From contig NZ_JADOBQ010000002.1 of assembly GCF_015644665.1 (NCBI RefSeq), positions 124,001-188,000 on the forward strand: 64,000 nt of DNA, given 5' to 3'. Source of the stretch: Roseobacter sp. MH60115. Lineage in GTDB: Bacteria; Pseudomonadota; Alphaproteobacteria; Rhodobacterales; Rhodobacteraceae. Below, one piece after another: positions 52,649 through 60,994 of the stretch; the first letter of the stretch is position 1, and the number at the start of each line of letters is the position of its first letter. The notes beneath the pieces were generated by a model. That model ran no database searches. It was not told where the DNA came from and was given only the letters and a program-made list of their open reading frames with translations. Made by a program: the position numbers and the translations under genes.

Positions 52649-55172
52649 GCTTGAAAAGCTGCTCCTGAAGTTCGTCGTTCGACACCGGTTTGCTCAGCAG
52701 CGGCGTGTCTTTGAGGGGCTCTGGGAGTACGGCATTTCCGCCATATCCTGTCACGAAAAGGAACGGCAGATCCATTCTCTGCAGCTTCATGGCAACCTCG
52801 AAACTGTCTTGATTCTGGCCGAGATTGACATCCAGAATGGCCAGCGCAACAGGTTCGATGTCCAGAAACGCAAGTGCGTCGACCGAGTTTGCAAAGATCT
52901 CTACTTCGGCAAAGCCGAATTCCCGCATCTGATCGCTCATTTCCTTGGCGATGAGGTAGTTATCTTCCAGCAGCAGGACCGGGCCGCGGACGTCCTTGGC
53001 GGAAAAGCGTTTTGCACCCGGCGCGCGCGGATTGGCCCGGGGCTCTAAGTCCCGCGGCGCCTCGGTATCGTCAAAGTGTCGATCAGGCAGCAGGAAAACC
53101 GCTTTGACACCCGTGGGTTCAAAGATCAGCTGTGCGCTCCCGCCAAGCTCGTGCGGCACGGCGTGCTCGATCATCGCCCGGCCAAAGCCATTGGCGGCTG
53201 ACGTGTTAACCGTCGGCCCACCATGTTCCTGCCAGGTGACCTGCATGGCATCCGGCAGGCGCTCCAGCATGATGCGGACCTCCCCCTCCTCGACGCTCAG
53301 GGCACCGTATTTTACCGTGTTGGTTGCCAGTTCATGCATCACGAGGGAAAAAATCGGGGCGGTTTCGGCGAGCAGGTTGCGGTCCGGACCTTCAAGGTGA
53401 AGCCGACTTTCCGCCACCTTTGTGAACGGTTCAAATTCCTTCTTGATGAGGCTCTTGATCGATACTGAGCTGGTCAAGGACTGCGCGTTCAACTCGTGCG
53501 AGGCGGCCAATGCGCGGATGCGGCTTTCGATGGCGTCGGCGTAGCCGTCGATTGACGTGTATCGCCTGCGCGACTGACGCGAAACGGACCTTACCAACGC
53601 AAGGATATTGCGCACTCGGTGGTTCAATTCGTCGATCATCAGCGATTGCTGCCGGTTCATCGTGTTCATCAGGGTCTGGCGCTCGGAAGCATGCAGCAGC
53701 GTCCGCACGTGCCCGATGAAGTACTGATCGTCCGCCGACCATGTTTTGCTGCGGCCTGCAACGTTTTCGATATAGACCGAAAAGGACCCGCGCGGAGACA
53801 GTCGGAGTTTTCCATCAACCTCGGTGACGGGTTTGTCGGGCTTGCCCGCCCACGCCACATCCTGCGAGACCTCCCGGCGGAAGATGCAAATCGCGCTGTC
53901 CGGCAGAATGCTCGCAACCAGCGCACCGGCGCATCCATTCGTTTCCTTGGCCAGATCGGGAAAAGCGTCGACCAGATTGTCAATGGCGATCACGGTGCCG
54001 ACTTGACCACTTGCGTGGATCTGAAGCTGTCGCAGGAGCTCCGGTTTGGGTGACATGCCGAAGGAGGAGGTTGTGGTCGCCCCGATGGCCGCGATCCCGT
54101 CAGCATCGATCACCTCCATCACAAGCGGTGCGATCTCAGGCAGCAGTTTCTCCATCCTGAAATCTCGGGCGGGATCGCTCACGATGGTCTCTTCAAGCCT
54201 TCTGATGCGGCCGAGCGTTTCCTCGTTGCGAATGGCCAGAAGCTTTGCCGAAAACACCGGTACGAAGCTTTTCAACACCTCCCGCAGCGTGGCCGGTGGC
54301 ACTTTCCGGCTGCGATTGTGCAGTGAAATGATGCCCCACAGGCGATCTTCGACGACAATATTCAACGTCATCGTTGCCTTGCTGCCGAGGTTGGTCAGAT
54401 ACTGCATGTGAACAGGGGACACGCCGCGGCAGGCAGCCAGTGTGATGTCCAGAGGCGGCAAATCCGCGCCGGCGGCCACCAGCGGAACCGGCACCTGATC
54501 CACGTCTTCGATCAGCCTGACCGGGACTTTCTTCATGATGGCGCGCGCCTGTTCGGGAATATCCCAATGTGGAAAGCGCAGCCCTGCAAAGCTCGGCATG
54601 GAGGACCGGCAGGTCTCTGAGATGACTTCGCCGTTAAATTCATGGTCGAACTGATAAATCATCACGCGGTCATAGCCCGTGAAATGCCGGATCAGGTTGA
54701 CGGTCAGGTCCATCAGTTCCTGCTTTTCGGTGCACGCGTGGACTTGTGCCATCAGAAAGCTCATCGACCGCAGGGCCTCTGCACCGTTCAGAATGTCCTC
54801 GCGTGTCTTCTCGATTTCGACGACATGCATGCCGCCGCTTTCAAAAGCGCCGATGGCGCAGAGCATGCCATTGATTTCGCTGTTGAAGACAGAGAGGTTT
54901 TCGTCCGAAAACTCGTTTCGCGACGCTGCATTGCGCAGCTCGTGCCAGATTTCCGGCCCAAGATGGTCTTTGGCGGATGTGCCAAGCAGTTTGTTCAGGG
55001 GCTTTCCAAGCAGGTCGGAGCAGTTTTCGCTCGCATAGCGCACCAGACCGGTGTCAGGATCATAGGCAAGCAGATAGCCAAAGGGTTGCACGATGCCGGG
55101 GATATGCACCGGTTCGCTGGCACAGGTGTCGAGCGCTTGCTGTAGCTCCGCCTCGGTCAAACGCTGGCCCAT
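52638..55172 (-). CDS. bacteriophytochrome HWE-type histidine kinase with C-terminal receiver
   Basis: An 844-residue red/far-red photoreceptor kinase. In order: PAS domain beginning with Cys17 (DTCASEPVHIPGIVQPFG), the expected biliverdin attachment site; GAF with FPHWDIPEQARAIM and ACRGVSPVHMQYLTNLG; PHY; an HWE/HisKA_2 kinase with phospho-His518 in DELNHRVRN and ATPase motif MHELATNTVKYGAL; and a C-terminal receiver (VLLLEDNYLIAKEM, AILDVNLG, LLSKPV). ATG 55172 follows GGAG. No haem oxygenase gene for biliverdin is in the window. A response regulator gene is divergent next door. Confidence 0.93.
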   Translation of the reverse strand: MGQRLTEAELQQALDTCASEPVHIPGIVQPFGYLLAYDPDTGLVRYASENCSDLLGKPLNKLLGTSAKDHLGPEIWHELRNAASRNEFSDENLSVFNSEINGMLCAIGAFESGGMHVVEIEKTREDILNGAEALRSMSFLMAQVHACTEKQELMDLTVNLIRHFTGYDRVMIYQFDHEFNGEVISETCRSSMPSFAGLRFPHWDIPEQARAIMKKVPVRLIEDVDQVPVPLVAAGADLPPLDITLAACRGVSPVHMQYLTNLGSKATMTLNIVVEDRLWGIISLHNRSRKVPPATLREVLKSFVPVFSAKLLAIRNEETLGRIRRLEETIVSDPARDFRMEKLLPEIAPLVMEVIDADGIAAIGATTTSSFGMSPKPELLRQLQIHASGQVGTVIAIDNLVDAFPDLAKETNGCAGALVASILPDSAICIFRREVSQDVAWAGKPDKPVTEVDGKLRLSPRGSFSVYIENVAGRSKTWSADDQYFIGHVRTLLHASERQTLMNTMNRQQSLMIDELNHRVRNILALVRSVSRQSRRRYTSIDGYADAIESRIRALAASHELNAQSLTSSVSIKSLIKKEFEPFTKVAESRLHLEGPDRNLLAETAPIFSLVMHELATNTVKYGALSVEEGEVRIMLERLPDAMQVTWQEHGGPTVNTSAANGFGRAMIEHAVPHELGGSAQLIFEPTGVKAVFLLPDRHFDDTEAPRDLEPRANPRAPGAKRFSAKDVRGPVLLLEDNYLIAKEMSDQMREFGFAEVEIFANSVDALAFLDIEPVALAILDVNLGQNQDSFEVAMKLQRMDLPFLFVTGYGGNAVLPEPLKDTPLLSKPVSNDELQEQLFKLTR

Positions 55173-55336
55173 CTGATGTCTCCGTTTGCCTGGCGCGTTG
55201 CGTTTACATCCGCAGATATCCCATACCTTACGGGCGGTTGTGTCTCGAACGGTCCAATATGGTTCTTCCCTCTGGTCTTATCGTAGTGCATAAATACACG
55301 CTAGGGGTGAAAAACGCGATTTCGGTGGAGGAAAAA

Positions 55337-55744
55337 TTGGCACGCATTCTTCTGATGGAAGACGATCTGACATTGAGCTATCAGCTGTCGCTGAGCCTGG
55401 AAAAGGCGGGTCACACCGTGCAAACCTGCAGTTCGGCCTCGGCCGCGCAGGAAGAGCTTATGCTGGCGGAATTTGATCTGCTGATCACGGATGTTATCGT
55501 CAAGGTGAGTGGGCAAGCAGTGCCTGATGGAGGGATCGGCCTGATTTCATGGGTTCGGCGGCAGGAAAAGCACTGCAAGATGCCCATCATCGCGATCACC
55601 GGCACGACCAAGTTTCCCGGCATGGAGCATATCCTGTCAACCGCGCGCCAGATTGGTGCGGACATCGGCATGGAAAAGCCAATAGATATCGAATACCTCT
55701 TTGAAAAAATTGATTTTCTGGCACCTTCGACGTCCAAGGCATAG
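55337..55744 (+). CDS. single-domain response regulator
   Basis: A CheY-like receiver protein of about 135 residues with ILLMEDD (acidic pocket), phospho-Asp52 in DLLITDVIV, Thr in IIAITGTT and Lys in GMEKPI. There is no output domain, so it probably passes phosphate or binds a partner. I chose TTG 55337 because GGAGG lies five bases upstream and the receiver fold begins there; ATG 55259 gives a 26-residue longer protein. It is divergent from the phytochrome kinase gene, its likely partner. Confidence 0.82.
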   Translation: MARILLMEDDLTLSYQLSLSLEKAGHTVQTCSSASAAQEELMLAEFDLLITDVIVKVSGQAVPDGGIGLISWVRRQEKHCKMPIIAITGTTKFPGMEHILSTARQIGADIGMEKPIDIEYLFEKIDFLAPSTSKA

Positions 55745-55903
55745 GTCGCCTGCGACGTCTTTTTGTATCCGCCCTGTGTGCAAATATTGCCTGGCCTAGG
55801 TCATTTTTTATGGCTCGATGGCGTGAAGCTTTTAGACCTTTGCGATTTTCGAGGATACCCTTGGGTAGAAACACACCAATAAGGCGTTCCGGAAAGGAAT
55901 GGC

Positions 55904-57391
55904 ATGAAGACATTTGGCAGGCGAGCCCTTTTGCTGGGCACCGGTGCCGCGGTCGGCGCTCTCGCCACCCGTTATCTGCAACCCAATCTCACACCGATTG
56001 CCGATACCCTGCTGACTGAGGGGCCGGCGTCGGAGCTTACGCTGAATGACGCCAGCGAGTTGAGCGCGACGCCGGTTCATCGCCATATCACCCTGACAGA
56101 AGACCCGACGGACGCGCTAGTTGATCGTCTGCGCGCCGAAATGGCCGAGGCCAAAAACGGGGGGCGCCCGATCAATATCGGGGCCGCACGGCATTCCATG
56201 GGTGGACAGGCCATCCCAAGGGGTGGCCACGCGGTTACTTTCGACAACGGTTTGGTCGAACTCGACAGTCAAGCAAGGACCTACCGCGTCCATGCCGGGG
56301 CGCGCTGGTCGCAGGTGATCGCAGCGCTCGACCCCATGGGGTTTTCGCCGCAGGTGATGCAGTCCAACCATGACTTTGGCGTTGCGGCGACATTTTGCGT
56401 GAATGCCCATGGCTGGGCGGTGCCCTTTGGCCCGATGGGCGCCACCGTGCGGAGCATCGAGTTGCTGTTGCCCGAGGGCGATCTGGTGCGCTGTTCCCGG
56501 CAGGAGAACCCGGAGCTTTTTGCCATGAGCATGGGGGGTTATGGGCTCACCGGCGCCATTGTCGCCATGGAGGTGGCGGCGGAACCGAACCTCAGGCTTG
56601 CCCCCTCATTCGAACGCATGCCCGCAGAGACCTTTGGTGAGGTCTTCGTGGAGGCGGTCAATGATCCGCAGGTGAACATGGCCTACGGCAGGCTGAACGT
56701 GGATCACGACTCCTTTTTCGAAGAGGCATTTCTGGTCACCTACCGCCCGTCTGCGGATCAATCCGATCTGCCCGCGGCTGCAGGGTCCGGCGCCGTGTCT
56801 CGTCTGGCCAGCCGTGTCTATCGTGCGCAATTGGGCAATGAACCGGGCAAGGCCTTGCGATGGGCCTTTGAGACACAACTCGGACCCATGGTTGGTGGCG
56901 GGCCGACCACGCGCAACTCTCTGATCAACGAACCCGTGGTCACGCTGGACGACCGCAATCCCCATCGGGTCGATATTCTGCATGAATATTTCGTGGCACC
57001 GGACCGGTTCCCGGAATTCCTGCAGGTCTGTCGCGATATCATTCCGGCCTCCTACCAGGAGTTTCTCAATGTCACGTTGCGGTTTGTGGATCGCGATCCC
57101 GAAAGCTGGCTCAGTTACGCGACCGTGCCCCGTATTGCGGCGGTGATGTCCTTCAGTCAGGAGAAAACAGCCCGCGGAGAAGCCGACATGCAGCGGATGA
57201 CCCGGGCCCTTGTCGGGGCCATCACCGAAATCGGCGGCAGTTACTATTTGCCCTACCGTCCGCATCCGACCCCGGCGCAATTTCAAAACGCCTACCCGCG
57301 TGCCGTGGAGTTCGCGGCGGCAAAACGTGTGCTGGATCCGGGCGGGCTCTATCGCAGCGCGTTCTGGGACACTTATCTGGAGCCGCTATGA
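55904..57391 (+). CDS. FAD-dependent oxidase (aldonolactone oxidase/FAD_binding_4 type), Tat-exported
   Basis: A 495-residue flavoprotein of the vanillyl-alcohol-oxidase fold. The N-terminus (RRALLLGTGAAVGALATRYL) looks like a Tat signal, though only one Arg pair is present. The FAD domain (INIGAARHSMGGQAIPRGGH) has a His positioned like the covalent-FAD His of aldonolactone oxidases; SMGGYGLTGAIVAMEV follows. The C-terminal cap is ALO-like. It is the first gene of a four-gene operon and overlaps the next by 4 bp. The substrate could be a sugar lactone or alditol. Confidence 0.82.
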   Translation: MKTFGRRALLLGTGAAVGALATRYLQPNLTPIADTLLTEGPASELTLNDASELSATPVHRHITLTEDPTDALVDRLRAEMAEAKNGGRPINIGAARHSMGGQAIPRGGHAVTFDNGLVELDSQARTYRVHAGARWSQVIAALDPMGFSPQVMQSNHDFGVAATFCVNAHGWAVPFGPMGATVRSIELLLPEGDLVRCSRQENPELFAMSMGGYGLTGAIVAMEVAAEPNLRLAPSFERMPAETFGEVFVEAVNDPQVNMAYGRLNVDHDSFFEEAFLVTYRPSADQSDLPAAAGSGAVSRLASRVYRAQLGNEPGKALRWAFETQLGPMVGGGPTTRNSLINEPVVTLDDRNPHRVDILHEYFVAPDRFPEFLQVCRDIIPASYQEFLNVTLRFVDRDPESWLSYATVPRIAAVMSFSQEKTARGEADMQRMTRALVGAITEIGGSYYLPYRPHPTPAQFQNAYPRAVEFAAAKRVLDPGGLYRSAFWDTYLEPL

Positions 57392-57792
57392 GCATTCTGC
57401 AAAAGATCTGCCTTGTCTATGTCGTCGTGCTGCTGGCCGCGGCCTCGCTCAACTACATCCCCGGGCTGACGGATGCGGAGGGGCTGGCCTTTGGTATCTT
57501 TGCGCTCGATATCTTCGACGACGCCCTGCATGTCGCCTCGGCGCTCTGGGCGCTTTTTGCGGCGCTCTGGTCTAAGCAATCCGCCAGGTTCTTTCTCATC
57601 GTGTTCGGCGCGCTTTATCTGGGCGATGGTGTCTTCGGTTTCTTCACCGGCTATGGCTATCTTGATCTGGGCATCTTCACCAACGCTTCTGCTGGACTGT
57701 CATTCACCTTCCTGCGGCTTGCAGCGAACGTGCCGCACCTGCTGTTGGGTGCGGTCGCGCTTTGGGCCGGTCTGAAACTGGATCGCGCGTGA
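57388..57792 (+). CDS. small membrane protein (DUF4383-like)
   Basis: A 134-residue protein with four hydrophobic helices (starting at LQKICLVYVVVLLAAASLNY; last near LLLGAVALWAGLKL). The arrangement resembles DUF4383-type small membrane proteins. Its ATG overlaps the oxidase stop and its TGA overlaps the next start, so the operon is translationally coupled. Function unknown. Confidence 0.75.
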   Translation: MSILQKICLVYVVVLLAAASLNYIPGLTDAEGLAFGIFALDIFDDALHVASALWALFAALWSKQSARFFLIVFGALYLGDGVFGFFTGYGYLDLGIFTNASAGLSFTFLRLAANVPHLLLGAVALWAGLKLDRA

Positions 57793-58835
57793 TTTCCCTG
57801 TTGTGGCGCGTCATCCGAGGCGCGGTCCTCCTTTTGCTGCTGCTTGTCGTTGTGTTGCTGATTCCAGTTGCCCATAATGAGATTGCCTGCCGGGGCGAGA
57901 GCATTCCCGATGACTACGCGGCGATCCTGCCACCAGAGCATCACCGTCCGGAGAGCCGCACGTATCTGACCTATCCTGAATGGCATATCGTGCATGCCTA
58001 CGACGACTATGCGCAGGTCATCGCAACCGGTGATCCGCATGATTTTGGGTTTCTGCAGGGTATTCACGGGTTCTGGGCCGCGCTATGCGACCTGTCGAAA
58101 ATATCAGGCCAGCACGGTGGATTTCCCTGGGAGACCAAGCAAATGGTTTATGTGATCGGCATCAGTTTCACCGTCGAATTGGTGTTAAGGGCCGCCTATG
58201 AGGAAACCGTCGGGCGTGCCGTGGTTTGGTTTCGCGGCCCTGCGCGCGCCCCGCTGGACGATCTTTTCGCACAACAGGCGCGCGGATATGCGACCTTCCT
58301 GCAGCAGGTGCCGTGGTACCAATGGGATTTCCTCGCAGACGCTGCGGCGCTGGAGAACTCCGTCGCAACAGGTTTGCGCGATCGCGAACGGCAGATCGCG
58401 CTGGGTTTGGAATACAAGGCAAAAGCGGTCTATGCGCAGGCCATCGCCGCTGCGGTCGAGAATGTTGGAGCGGATGCGTTAACCTTGCGTATGATTGTGA
58501 CAGGGTATTCTGGCCCCGCGCCGGACGGTGTCAGCGTGGTCGCGCAACGCGACGAAGGTACGGAGCTTGAAACGCCGCGGTACCGCGCGCTGACCGAGTT
58601 GATGCTGCGCATGGCGCAGGAGGGTGTGGATTTTGTGGAGATTGCAGGAAATGATGACATCATGCTGACCGTTCTTGCAGATGCAGCTGAATTCGAGGAT
58701 GCTCGCAGCTCCATGCGCCGCCAGGGCTATGGGGATCACCGCCATCTGGTCGGGCTCAAGGTACGTGATCTAGGGGACCGCCTGCGCGGATTTCTGGCGG
58801 CGGGCGTGACCGTGGAACACATTCATGATTATTAA
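57789..58835 (+). CDS. membrane-anchored protein of unknown function
   Basis: A 348-residue protein with one N-terminal membrane anchor (GAVLLLLLLVVVLLIPVA), then a soluble part. The first 60 residues after the anchor contain TYLTYPEWHIVHAYDDYAQV, rich in aromatic residues and suggestive of a conserved family I cannot name. GTG 57789 is chosen because it overlaps the preceding TGA (GTGA). Unknown function, same operon as the FAD oxidase. Confidence 0.75.
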   Translation: MISLLWRVIRGAVLLLLLLVVVLLIPVAHNEIACRGESIPDDYAAILPPEHHRPESRTYLTYPEWHIVHAYDDYAQVIATGDPHDFGFLQGIHGFWAALCDLSKISGQHGGFPWETKQMVYVIGISFTVELVLRAAYEETVGRAVVWFRGPARAPLDDLFAQQARGYATFLQQVPWYQWDFLADAAALENSVATGLRDRERQIALGLEYKAKAVYAQAIAAAVENVGADALTLRMIVTGYSGPAPDGVSVVAQRDEGTELETPRYRALTELMLRMAQEGVDFVEIAGNDDIMLTVLADAAEFEDARSSMRRQGYGDHRHLVGLKVRDLGDRLRGFLAAGVTVEHIHDY

Positions 58836-59106
58836 ATGGCTGATGGGATTGGGTGTTCTGGGTGTCGGCTGGCTTGCGCTTCTGGCCTCGGTGATGCTGC
58901 TGTCGAGCGATGCGCCTGCGGCCCTGGTCCCGCTTGCGACGGCGAATTTTATCGATGCCTTGCCGGACCACATCTCGATTACAGATACCACGGCGCTTGG
59001 CACGGTGCTGGTCAGCAAGGATGCGGGTTTTGTCGCGCAACTCTACCAGGCAGGGGCAATTGTCGTGCTGCCCGCAGGACTGATGGGGTGTGCCCCACTG
59101 ACCTAA
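58825..59106 (+). CDS. small membrane-anchored protein
   Basis: A 93-residue protein with an N-terminal hydrophobic segment (WLMGLGVLGVGWLALLASVM) and a short hydrophobic C-terminal stretch. It overlaps the preceding gene by 11 bp and is the last gene of the four-gene operon. Unknown function. Confidence 0.68.
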   Translation: MIIKWLMGLGVLGVGWLALLASVMLLSSDAPAALVPLATANFIDALPDHISITDTTALGTVLVSKDAGFVAQLYQAGAIVVLPAGLMGCAPLT

Positions 59107-60296
59107 CGCCGGAGAATTGAGTAAGACAGGCAAAGAGCCGGTGTCGGAACATCGCTTACGATAGCATGCCGCAGGTGAATTCCGCGTATCAGTTTCTCTG
59201 TGCTGGACGCGCCGCTCGGGTTTTAGATGGAAGGCCCATCTGAAGGGCAGGGTTTCCCCGTTTTTTGGAAGCGGTTTTGCTGCACTTCCTGAATGTGCTA
59301 ACCGCAATATCTGCTCACGCGGGATGCGTCAGGATCGGTGCGCAGGCACACCGTGCACTCCAGAGCGGAATCGGAGTCCGACGGCCAATGGGGGTCAGAG
59401 TTTCACCCAGTCGTTCGGATCAGACCACGGTAATCAGGCGCTCGCGGTCACAAACGCTTTTGACCAACTTTTGGTGGTTGTTTGCCCAGCCAGCCCTTGC
59501 CCGCGTCGGGCCGATCACTGTTGCCACACATCACAGTTTCGAAGCCTTTGAAAATCAAACCAACGGCCACTGCGACAAAGGGTGCATTGGGCGTGAGCAC
59601 CTAGGCGGTGAGATGGAGGATGCTCTGAGAATAGCTGAGTGCATCGACATATAACCCATGTTGGCGCAGGACACCTGCCGTTCGCCAATCAAGAACAGAT
59701 ATCGGCGCGCATCACAGACTTGGACGGAAGCGGCAAAAACGGTAAATTCGATTTCCTTGTTATGTGTGCTGGGAACAAGGAGGTTGCTGCAGATGGTCGG
59801 AAATCTGTGCCGTAATACGGTGACAAAACCGGTCGGTTGTGTAGTCTCTACCGCTGATTGGACGCCGAACGAGCGGGTCGCGGACGAAGCAATCTCTCTC
59901 AGTCATCATGTCAATTGCCATTTCGATCTATCCAACAAAAGCTCTGGCCCGGAAAAGAACGCTGCGTTTAAGCGCGCAATAGGCAGTGTGATTGGAATGC
60001 CTGCGACCATCTCGCCCAGTGAAACTGATACCGGCACGGCCTGGGGTGAATCGGTTGTTATTCGGAATTAGGACAGTAAATCCATGTCGATCGCACCCGA
60101 CGGATCGAGAGATCCTGCGCCAACTTTGATTTCTACCTCGGTGATCGCAAAGCAGGTGTGTTTTTTGAGCCACCCCGAAGGCATCGTTCCTGACCAGTAG
60201 AGTTTACAGGGTACCGCAGGGGGCTGCCATATGCGACTTTCCAATGTGCTCAGCCAATGTGGTTTACCGGAGGCCCCGCTCTTCAGTGTATTGGGA
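59107..60296. other. about 1.2 kb without a recognisable gene
   Basis: Short frames of 80-138 codons cross this stretch on both strands, but none shows a family motif, a convincing ribosome site, or the codon use of the neighbours. The base composition is visibly less GC-rich than the flanks. It may be eroded DNA left by an old insertion or deletion; no transposase, terminal repeat or tRNA was found by eye. Confidence 0.55.
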
Positions 60297-60599
60297 CTAC
60301 GCACCCAGCCTTTCCGCTTCACGGTCGATCGACCATTCGATCAGGCCGCGCCAGATGGTCTCCACAAGGACCGGATCCAGGCCTTGTGCACGGGCCCGCG
60401 TCGCAACATTGTTCACCACTTCCTCAACCCTGTCCGTGATACGTGCAGGAAGCCCTTCGGCTTCTTTTATCACGATGGCGCGGTCGATATAGCGGCTTCG
60501 TTCAACAAGAAGATCAATCAGATCCGCGTCAATGGCATCTATTTCAACACGTAGATCCTGCATTTTGTTACAGAGATTTGGCGGCTTACGGGCGGTCAT
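60297..60599 (-). CDS. chorismate mutase (AroQ class)
   Basis: A 100-residue all-helical AroQ-type chorismate mutase, converting chorismate to prephenate for Phe/Tyr synthesis or acting as an isochorismate-pyruvate lyase-like variant. The first helix (LRVEIDAIDADLIDLLVERS), the charged turn AIVIKEAEGLPARITDR and the last helix are all present. ATG 60599 follows AAGGAA. It is encoded alone. Confidence 0.9.
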   Translation of the reverse strand: MTARKPPNLCNKMQDLRVEIDAIDADLIDLLVERSRYIDRAIVIKEAEGLPARITDRVEEVVNNVATRARAQGLDPVLVETIWRGLIEWSIDREAERLGA

Positions 60600-60994
60600 C
60601 GCGCTTCCTTTTTTGGCGTTAATTTCTGATGGGCTCACGTGTCGATGGGTGTCGTCTCTTGCATGCCAGATATATTTGCATGTCCTGAAATCACAAGATG
60701 GTACCGTGCCGTCTCTTGTCTTTGAGCCTGGCTTATCGGGGAGGTTAACTTGGCGGACGGTCGTATTCCTTCAGGGGGCCCTTGGAATGCGCGTTCGCAT
60801 TTACATTGTGTGACCTGCCCAAGGCATAGGTGCGGCCCCAATCTTCGCCGAAATTCGGAATATCTCGGAAAGTCGCGCGCAGCTGACTTTGGTCAAGAAG
60901 GCTGCACAACTGGACGGAAGCCCAATGTGGCTTCATCAAGCGTTTGCACCGCGCAACTTGTGCGCGGTGCATTGTGTCGGTTTGGCCGTGAAGG
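60600..60994. other. 395 bp intergenic, with terminator-like hairpin after the chemoreceptor gene
   Basis: No gene is recognisable. A perfect 10-bp inverted repeat, GCACCGCGCA and TGCGCGGTGC (60946-60970), lies about 25 bp past the stop of the chemoreceptor gene; it lacks a T-run, so it is a weak or processing terminator. The rest should contain the chorismate mutase promoter. Confidence 0.6.

Noticed and set aside
54977-55336. Upstream extension of the response regulator frame across the phytochrome start
   Set aside because: It overlaps the divergent kinase gene and its promoter region and has no receiver-domain sequence.
59265-60071. Two plus-strand frames (129 and 137 codons) in the gene-poor stretch, and a GGGGGTCAGAG sequence resembling an insertion-sequence end
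   Set aside because: No transposase motif, no paired terminal repeat and no target duplication seen; codon use looks random.
60068-60322. 84-codon minus-strand frame behind chorismate mutase
   Set aside because: It overlaps the end of the chorismate mutase gene, has no ribosome site I trust and no recognisable motif.
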